From: Pedobacter kyungheensis | Lineage (GTDB): Bacteria > Bacteroidota > Bacteroidia > Sphingobacteriales > Sphingobacteriaceae | NCBI RefSeq assembly: GCF_000812965.1 | Contig: NZ_JSYN01000010.1 | Span: forward strand, 124,001-188,000 | DNA length: 64,000 nt | Reading direction: 5' to 3' | Position numbers and translations under genes: made by a program | The notes under the pieces: model-generated | What the model was told of the DNA's origin: nothing | What the model saw: only the letters and a program-made list of their open reading frames with translations | The model's database searches: none | Shown here: in pieces, positions 58,397 through 64,000 of the stretch | How the letters are laid out: each line of letters begins with the position of its first letter | Numbering within the stretch: the first letter of the stretch is position 1

Positions 58397-60721
58397 TTAA
58401 AATTTAAAGTTCCAGGTAATGGAAGGAATGAGCCCAAAAAGCGAGGTTTGCTGCGCGGCAGTTTTATTCGGATTTTCCGGATCGGTAATAAACTCTATGG
58501 AGTAAGGGTTTTTGCGCCCCAGTAGATTGTAAATACCAAAATTCCAGCTCGACTGGTATTTACCCCTTTTCTTTCCTTCTAATGTTGCACTTACATCTAA
58601 ACGCATATTATAAGGCATTCGGCCTGCATTACGCTGGGTATAATAATAAGCCGGCTGTCCACCAATGGTATATTTCCCTGCCGGATAGGTAACGGCATTA
58701 CCCGTACTGTAAATAAAGCTCGATGAGAATGTCCACCTGGCAGTCATGTTGTAAATACCAACCAGCGAAATATCATGCGTACGGTCTTGCCTTGCCGGAA
58801 AATATTTGCCGTTATTTAACTCGGTAAATTTACGCTCGGTGCGCGACAGGGTATAACCCACCCAACCATTCAGCTTGCCAAATTTCTTTTTGAAAAACAG
58901 CTCCATGCCATAAGCCCTACCAATGCCATAAATCAGTTCTGATTCTACATTTGAATTGGCGAGCAACTGGGCTGCATTTTTATAATCGATTTGGTTTTGC
59001 AACCATTTGTAATAAATTTCTGCAGAAAGCTCGTAGGTATTTTCTTTAATATTTTTAAAAAAGCCTAAAGCCACCTGATCGGCAATTTCGGGTTTAATGT
59101 TGTTGCTGCTCAACACATACTGATCAGTAGGCGAACTGGAAGTGGCATTGGTTAAAATATGGACATTCTGCGTATTGCGGTTGTACGATGCTTTAATTGA
59201 ATTTTCTTCATTAAACAAGTAACTTACCGAAAAACGGGGTTCCAGATTGAAATAGTTTCTGTAGAACTTACCATTAGCCACATTTTCGGTTGAAGTGATT
59301 TCGCCTGCTGCATTGTAGTTATTAAAATTACCTGGGCCCGTTAAAGAGAAAGCAGCCAACCTTACTCCATATAAAAAGTTGAGGTGTTCATTTACGTTCC
59401 ACTCATCAGAAATATAAGCAGCAGATTCGATTCCATAGCGGCGCTCCTGCGTAAGCGAATTTACCTGCGAGGCCACATCACTATCAATATCAATCGGCGA
59501 AATGCGGTGTTGGGTGGCGTTGAGTCCGAAGCGGAGGATATGCTTGTTGCTGAAATACTGAAAATCTTCTTTAAAATTAAAATCGCGCACCAGTGAAGTG
59601 GCCTTAAAATTAGTCGCATCGTTGAGCAAGCGAACGGTATAATTGTAATTGTTATAAATTAACGAGGTATTAGAAAACAAACGATCGTTAAAAATGTGAT
59701 TTAACCTGATAGTGGTAGTTACATTACCCCAGTTGTTCTCAAATAAATCTTTTACCCCGATATTATCTTTCCCAAAATAACCCGAAATGTAAATGGTGTT
59801 TTTATCGTTGATTTTATAATTGGCCTTGGCATTGATATCGTAAAAATTCAAGGTGCTTCCATTTACGGATGAGTCTGGCGATGCCCTTAAAAACAGATCG
59901 ATATAGGTACGGCGAAAGCTTACCATAAACGAGCCGCGGTCTTTAACAATGGGGCCTTCTGCTTTAATCCGCGAAGCAATTAAACCTATACCGCCCTGAA
60001 ACTTAAATTCTTTGTTGTTACCATCATCCATTTTCACATCCAAAACAGACGATAAACGGCCACCATATTGTGCTGGCATGCCTCCTTTGTACAAGCTTAC
60101 ATCTTTAATGGCATCGGCATTAAAAGTAGAAAAGAAGCCCAGCAGGTGCGACGAGTTGTACACCACCGCTTCATCGAGTATAATCAGGTTCTGATCAGCA
60201 GCTCCCCCACGCACATAAAAACCGGTATTGCCTTCGCCTCCCGATTTTACACCGGGCAGCAGCTGTATGGTTTTTAAAATATCTTTTTCGCCCAGCAATA
60301 CCGGTATAGAATTGAGCGCCTTCATATCAACCCGTTCGAGGCCCATTTGCGCGCTTTTAACGTTTTCATTTTTGCGGTTAGTGGCGCTCACGGTAACATC
60401 GGCCAGATCGTTTGCACTTTTTAGCTCTTCGTTTAACTTGGTATCTTTTGTTAAATTGATTTTTTTAACAATGGGTGCATAACCGGTATAGCTAACCGAT
60501 ACAGTATACTCCCCTTCTACCTGCGTTAAGGCAAAATAGCCATAAGCATTGGTTAAAGTTGCACCTGTTGCCGGACCAATTACTTTTATGGTTGCGCCGA
60601 TTAAAGTTTCGCCGGTGCCGGCATCGCGGATAGTACCACTAAGGGTAAATTTACTTTGGGCAAAAACAACTGTATTTAAAAGAAGAAGGGTAATTAAAGC
60701 AAAGTAATTTTTTATGAGCAT
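58397..60721 (-). CDS. TonB-dependent receptor with CarboxypepD_reg domain
   Basis: The 774-residue product has a signal peptide ending VFAQ, a carboxypeptidase-D regulatory-like domain (FTLSGTIRDAGTGETLIGAT), a plug (LGEKDILKTIQLLPGVKSGG, GFYVRGGAADQNLIILDEAV) and a barrel ending SLFGLIPSITWNFKF. It lacks the SusC signature and is shorter, so it belongs to the FecA/CirA-like class used with DUF4249 lipoproteins. It imports an unknown nutrient, perhaps a metal chelate or small polymer, using TonB energy. The DUF4249 gene follows directly. The cytochrome gene lies 91 bases upstream on the same strand. Confidence 0.93.
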   Translation of the reverse strand: MLIKNYFALITLLLLNTVVFAQSKFTLSGTIRDAGTGETLIGATIKVIGPATGATLTNAYGYFALTQVEGEYTVSVSYTGYAPIVKKINLTKDTKLNEELKSANDLADVTVSATNRKNENVKSAQMGLERVDMKALNSIPVLLGEKDILKTIQLLPGVKSGGEGNTGFYVRGGAADQNLIILDEAVVYNSSHLLGFFSTFNADAIKDVSLYKGGMPAQYGGRLSSVLDVKMDDGNNKEFKFQGGIGLIASRIKAEGPIVKDRGSFMVSFRRTYIDLFLRASPDSSVNGSTLNFYDINAKANYKINDKNTIYISGYFGKDNIGVKDLFENNWGNVTTTIRLNHIFNDRLFSNTSLIYNNYNYTVRLLNDATNFKATSLVRDFNFKEDFQYFSNKHILRFGLNATQHRISPIDIDSDVASQVNSLTQERRYGIESAAYISDEWNVNEHLNFLYGVRLAAFSLTGPGNFNNYNAAGEITSTENVANGKFYRNYFNLEPRFSVSYLFNEENSIKASYNRNTQNVHILTNATSSSPTDQYVLSSNNIKPEIADQVALGFFKNIKENTYELSAEIYYKWLQNQIDYKNAAQLLANSNVESELIYGIGRAYGMELFFKKKFGKLNGWVGYTLSRTERKFTELNNGKYFPARQDRTHDISLVGIYNMTARWTFSSSFIYSTGNAVTYPAGKYTIGGQPAYYYTQRNAGRMPYNMRLDVSATLEGKKRGKYQSSWNFGIYNLLGRKNPYSIEFITDPENPNKTAAQQTSLFGLIPSITWNFKF

Positions 60722-60812
60722 ATCGGCAACTATCTAAGATGAAGGAAACCAAATGTACGAAATCAAAGTTCTTTATCAGCACATTGTGCATTTCTGCAGC
60801 CCTAAATTTGGT

Positions 60813-62009
60813 TTACTTACTATTAACGGGATAAATGCCGATATGGTGTGAACGTAATAAATAAGCACTTAAATCAGCCTTACCAGCCTGCTGAAAAGTG
60901 ATGAGTTTGGAAGCTATTTTGGGCATGTGGCAATCAATGCAATTGGTGCTGAGTGCCCCTTTTGCAAGCGTAGCTTCGCTGTGTTGGCTATGCTGATGGC
61001 AACTGATACAACGTTGCGAGTAGATTTTTAAATTGCCTTTAATATTTTCGTGCGTATTGTGGCACGATTGGCAGGTCATAGTTTCACTTTTGCGGTAGCA
61101 ATTGCTGCCCTTCAGCATCTCGGTCTGGTTGCCGTGTACATCTGGATCGGCACCACCAAAGCCCGCAAAGTCTTGTGCGTAATAATCGTCTAAATTATCG
61201 CCGGGTTGAAAACCGAAAACCGATTTTTGAGCAACCAATGCATTACCCGAGTGGCAAACCCCGCAGGCATCCATTTTTTGCTTTCTGCTAAGCGTTTTAT
61301 AAATGGTTATAAACTTTGCCGTTTTCTCTCCGGGGTTTTCGAGGTGAAAAACTGCATGTTGCCGGCCTGGTCCATGGCAACGCTCACAGTCTATACCGTA
61401 AAGCAAAGCACCACGTTCCAGCTCCTCATCTGTAGAAACACCCGAAGTTTGGGTTACTTTTTTCTCTACATAGCTAGCATGGCACTCTAAACAACGGCTG
61501 CCAATTGGCCGGTCGTAATAAAAGGCTTGTTTAGGGAAACCCGGACTAATGGCCCAGTTCCTGATGGCCGAGAAATAAGAAAGTGGCAATTCATATAATT
61601 TTTTGCCTTTCCAATAAGCGTATGTATAAGCTTTCTCTCCTGAACCAAATACCATATCGAATTTTTGGGCCCGTACTGCTTTTCCATCTACATAAGCTAC
61701 CTGAAAAATACCCTCAGCTCGTTTTTCGATCGCTACCTTTTGGTGCGCATCGTAGCTAAAAACATTCGAATCGGATTTAAAAACCTGCAATTGCTGATTG
61801 GCTATTGGTTTAGAAGTTAACCCATGCGCATTGTGCGTAAAAGATTGCCCAATCTCCTTATGGCATTTGATACAGGTGGCCGCACCGGTATAGGCTTCGC
61901 CCCTGATGTCTTTTGGCAAATCATTGCCCGCATTCATGCATCTTGAAAGGATAATGATGACTGCCGCCATCGCCCCTAAAATAACCAGGATTCGTTTTAT
62001 ACCTTTCAA
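60813..62009 (-). CDS. Seven-heme cytochrome c lipoprotein
   Basis: The 398-residue product has an N-terminal membrane segment ending in a lipobox-like LSRC. I count seven CxxCH heme sites: CIKCH, CLECH, CERCH, CGVCH, CQSCH, CISCH and CIDCH, spread over residues about 40 to 375. The order resembles multiheme cytochromes of the DmsE/NrfB/cytochrome c554 superfamily, with GPGRQHA and MTCQSCHNTHE blocks as in c554-like proteins. It should sit on the periplasmic side or outer membrane and carry electrons; no reductase partner is adjacent. It starts 15 bases after the GH5 gene, probably in the same transcript. Function is unknown. Confidence 0.9.
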   Translation of the reverse strand: MKGIKRILVILGAMAAVIIILSRCMNAGNDLPKDIRGEAYTGAATCIKCHKEIGQSFTHNAHGLTSKPIANQQLQVFKSDSNVFSYDAHQKVAIEKRAEGIFQVAYVDGKAVRAQKFDMVFGSGEKAYTYAYWKGKKLYELPLSYFSAIRNWAISPGFPKQAFYYDRPIGSRCLECHASYVEKKVTQTSGVSTDEELERGALLYGIDCERCHGPGRQHAVFHLENPGEKTAKFITIYKTLSRKQKMDACGVCHSGNALVAQKSVFGFQPGDNLDDYYAQDFAGFGGADPDVHGNQTEMLKGSNCYRKSETMTCQSCHNTHENIKGNLKIYSQRCISCHQHSQHSEATLAKGALSTNCIDCHMPKIASKLITFQQAGKADLSAYLLRSHHIGIYPVNSK

Positions 62010-62024
62010 GATGATGCTTGCTTT

Positions 62025-63776
62025 TTATTTTACAAACTGAATATAGCTAAAATTATAACCACCGCTGTCAGCCAGCACCCTGATTTTTTGCTTTCCGGCG
62101 TTTAAGGATACATTTTTAATTTCGAAAGTGGCAAACTTTTTTGCATCGCCGGTATTTGGAACGCTTACTTCTTTGGCTACAGTTTTTCCATCAATTAAAA
62201 TCGTGATCTGTCCGGTAGCATTTTCAGCTGCTGCATTTATTTTTAAGGTGTAAGTGCCTTTCTGCGCAACATTAACCGTGTATTGCAGCCACTCACCCTT
62301 TTCGATGTGGTTTACATAATATTTTTCGTACTGGAGCGAATCTTTGGCAATATCTACGCCATCATTGCGATAAATCCTGCCGCGGTTTCCGGCCGATCTT
62401 TTATTGGTTGAAGTATGGTAATCGGCGGTATCGGTATCAAAATAGGCATAGCCATTTTTTCCCAAATCGTAATCAACTGCATATACAATGCTTTTGTTTT
62501 TAATCAGATTGGCTTTAAAAGCTTTGGTTTCGTTAGTAAAAGGCTGACGAATCATGGCATCGATTACATCGCGGTGAATAATGGTATTTTCTAACCTCGA
62601 ATAAATAGCCAGTTCCATCAATCCGCTATACACGTTGCTATCTTTAGGTTTATTGCCCCCATTGTTCAGGTATTTAACCAGTGCATCGTAATTGGGGTTC
62701 GATTTAATTTCCATTGGGTTATTGGCACCAATTTTTTTCAAAGGCCACCACGACCAGCCGATATTGTTTTTTTCTAAAAGATGTATGGCATCGGTAAACC
62801 AAACATTCGAGTTCTCACCTGTTTCGCCCAGCCAAACGGGTACGTTCTGCTCATCGCGGGCTTTGATAATGTGCGCAATTGAAGCCTGATCGTTATAATT
62901 CCAGTATTTATGAAAACTTAAGGCCATGTTTTTATCCCACAGCGGAAAAATACCATTGTAGTTATTGCCCCAGCCATTACCTTCAATAATAATGAGGTGT
63001 TGCTGATCTACCTCACGAATGGCTTTGGTAATCTCTACCATCAGTTTTCTTAAAGGCGCATTTACTTTTTCTTTGGTACCATTTTTATCTTCCTGCGGAT
63101 TGCTGAAACCGTAGTTTGGCTCGTTTATAATATCGTAGGCGCCAATGTAAGGTTCATTTTTATAACGTTCGGCCAGTTTGCGCCAAAGGGCAATGGTTTT
63201 TTCCTGGTTGGCCTCACTATCCCAAAGGTAAGGTTTCGATGGGTCGCGATCGGCAATGTTTAAATCGTTCCCCTGACCGCCCGGTGCGGCATGCAAGTCT
63301 AAAATGAGGTACATTTTATTGGCTTTACACCAGTTGAGCAAGCTATCGGTTAAGGCAAAACCTTTTTCGAGCCAGGTATTTTTTCCGGCAACAGGTTCCT
63401 GATCAGCCGGCAGGGTATAAAGGTTATAATGCATCGGCAGGCGGATGGAATTAAATCCCCAGCGTTTCATCGAGTCGACATCAATTTTACGCATGTGGTT
63501 AGCCAGCCATGCATCATAAAATTCCTGCGTTTGCTTCGGTCCCATCAGGTCGGCAATTCTTTCGCGGATGCGGTACTGTTGGGCCTCGTTATTAATCTTT
63601 AGCATATAGCCTTCCTGCAACATCCAGCCGCCAAGGCCAACGCCACGCAACAATACATTCTGGCCCCGGCCATCAACAATTTTTGTGCCCGATGCTTTTA
63701 AAAAGCCCTGACTAAAACCGGTAAACGAAACACCGCCAAGCAGTAAAATATATAAAAGTGATTTTTTAAAGAACAT
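62025..63776 (-). CDS. GH5-family glycoside hydrolase with C-terminal carbohydrate-binding module
   Basis: The 583-residue product has a signal peptide (MFFKKSLLYILLLGGVSFTG, cleaved near FSQG). The TIM barrel carries GRGQNVLLRGVGLGGWMLQE, GFNSIRLPMHY, the acid/base Glu in AYDIINEPNYGF and the nucleophile Glu in VWLGETGENSNVW, which fit GH5 exo-beta-glucanase-like enzymes. Residues about 450-583 are a beta-sandwich resembling CBM6 (YYVNHIEKGEWLQYTVNVAQ, AAAENATGQITILIDGK, YNFSYIQFVK). It is exported and should cut a beta-glucan. The upstream GH30 gene ends 18 bases before it, so both belong to one glycan-degradation operon. Confidence 0.9.
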   Translation of the reverse strand: MFFKKSLLYILLLGGVSFTGFSQGFLKASGTKIVDGRGQNVLLRGVGLGGWMLQEGYMLKINNEAQQYRIRERIADLMGPKQTQEFYDAWLANHMRKIDVDSMKRWGFNSIRLPMHYNLYTLPADQEPVAGKNTWLEKGFALTDSLLNWCKANKMYLILDLHAAPGGQGNDLNIADRDPSKPYLWDSEANQEKTIALWRKLAERYKNEPYIGAYDIINEPNYGFSNPQEDKNGTKEKVNAPLRKLMVEITKAIREVDQQHLIIIEGNGWGNNYNGIFPLWDKNMALSFHKYWNYNDQASIAHIIKARDEQNVPVWLGETGENSNVWFTDAIHLLEKNNIGWSWWPLKKIGANNPMEIKSNPNYDALVKYLNNGGNKPKDSNVYSGLMELAIYSRLENTIIHRDVIDAMIRQPFTNETKAFKANLIKNKSIVYAVDYDLGKNGYAYFDTDTADYHTSTNKRSAGNRGRIYRNDGVDIAKDSLQYEKYYVNHIEKGEWLQYTVNVAQKGTYTLKINAAAENATGQITILIDGKTVAKEVSVPNTGDAKKFATFEIKNVSLNAGKQKIRVLADSGGYNFSYIQFVK

Positions 63777-63794
63777 AGTTGAGACGATTGATAA

Positions 63795-64000
63795 TTACCA
63801 GATATAAGTGGCTACTGCACCCTTATCGAGCGCCGCAGCGTAAGTTTTACCATTTTGACTGATATTAAAGGATACAGCTTCTTTGCCGGTATTGGCTACA
63901 ATAAGCACATGTTTACCCTCGGGTGTTTTAAAGGCAACGTTGGCCAAACCATTTAGTTCATTAGAAGCAATCCGTACGGAACCCGGCCTTACAAACTTCG
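63795..64000 (-). CDS. GH30-family glycoside hydrolase, C-terminal end (cut by window edge)
   Basis: Only the last 67 codons and the stop are in the window. The frame reads KFVRPGSVRIASNELNGLAN, VAFKTPEGKHVLIVANTG, then KEAVSFNISQNGK and GAVATYIW at the end. The FVRPG-x-VRIAS block and the final beta strands with ATYIW match the C-terminal beta-sandwich of GH30 glucosylceramidase-like enzymes such as endo-beta-1,6-glucanases. The gene runs off the right edge. It precedes the GH5 gene by 18 bases and is presumably the next gene upstream in the same operon. Confidence 0.78.
   Translation of the reverse strand, partial: KFVRPGSVRIASNELNGLANVAFKTPEGKHVLIVANTGKEAVSFNISQNGKTYAAALDKGAVATYIW

Noticed and set aside
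1..64000. tRNA or rRNA genes, prophage, restriction-modification or other defence islands
   Set aside because: I looked for typical T-loop strings, rRNA-like sequence, phage structural genes, methylases with specificity subunits and transposases and found none.

Overview
The window looks like a chromosomal segment of a Bacteroidota bacterium, most likely Sphingobacteriaceae and close to Pedobacter. The signs are SusC/SusD and TonB-receptor/DUF4249 pairs, many lipoproteins with Cys lipoboxes, Bacteroidota-type promoters (TTG, about 20 bases, TAnnTTTG), the rpsL-rpsG-fusA-rpsJ order, a bacillithiol-type YtxJ protein and moderate-to-low GC. I see no transposase, phage gene, CRISPR array, rRNA or tRNA.

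Layout. 1-1.6 kb: the start of a GH63-like glucosidase, then three small hydrophilic proteins. 1.6-5.3 kb: the str ribosomal operon (rpsL, rpsG, fusA, rpsJ) on the minus strand, with a good promoter and a terminator straight after rpsJ. 5.5-6.9 kb: two convergent DUF6438-like secreted proteins. 8.4-16.9 kb: a minus-strand run devoted to sulfur: a ChrA-type transporter, a PAPS-dependent sulfotransferase, CysQ and CysC in one tight operon, then SusC, SusD and an exported arylsulfotransferase. Two copies of a LacI-type palindrome lie upstream of chrA. 17.4-22.8 kb: small secreted proteins, a methyltransferase, RidA, an M1 peptidase and an ArsC-like reductase. 23.1-25.9 kb: a LytS-type kinase and LytTR regulator, separated by a REP-like palindrome and a truncated GIY-YIG nuclease. 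25.9-32.2 kb: a giant alpha-2-macroglobulin-like protein. 32.4-42.4 kb: housekeeping and redox genes (ribH, ytxJ, mqo, a glyoxalase-fold protein, msrA, a 2OG-Fe oxygenase, a Crp-like regulator, an FAD oxidase) and an AT-rich orphan lipoprotein. 42.4-45.9 kb: a serine hydrolase and an amidohydrolase. 45.9-47.4 kb: a mosaic of repeats with no gene. 47.4-53.1 kb: mutL, two rhomboid proteases, an endo/exonuclease/phosphatase and a nitroreductase. 53.1-56.6 kb: a triplicated 120-base repeat and a second macroglobulin-like protein. 56.6-64 kb: a minus-strand run of GH30, GH5, a seven-heme cytochrome, a TonB receptor, a DUF4249 lipoprotein and a D-2-hydroxyacid dehydrogenase.

Most interesting: (1) the ChrA/sulfotransferase/CysQ/CysC cassette beside SusCD and an exported arylsulfotransferase, which reads as a sulfation system with its own PAPS supply, PAP recycling and anion uptake; (2) two macroglobulin-type proteins that each carry a SusC-like plug module without a barrel; (3) a GIY-YIG nuclease relic framed by palindromic repeats; and (4) several unrelated intergenic repeat families. 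Functions are assigned by recognising family motifs in the translated sequence; no database search was possible.
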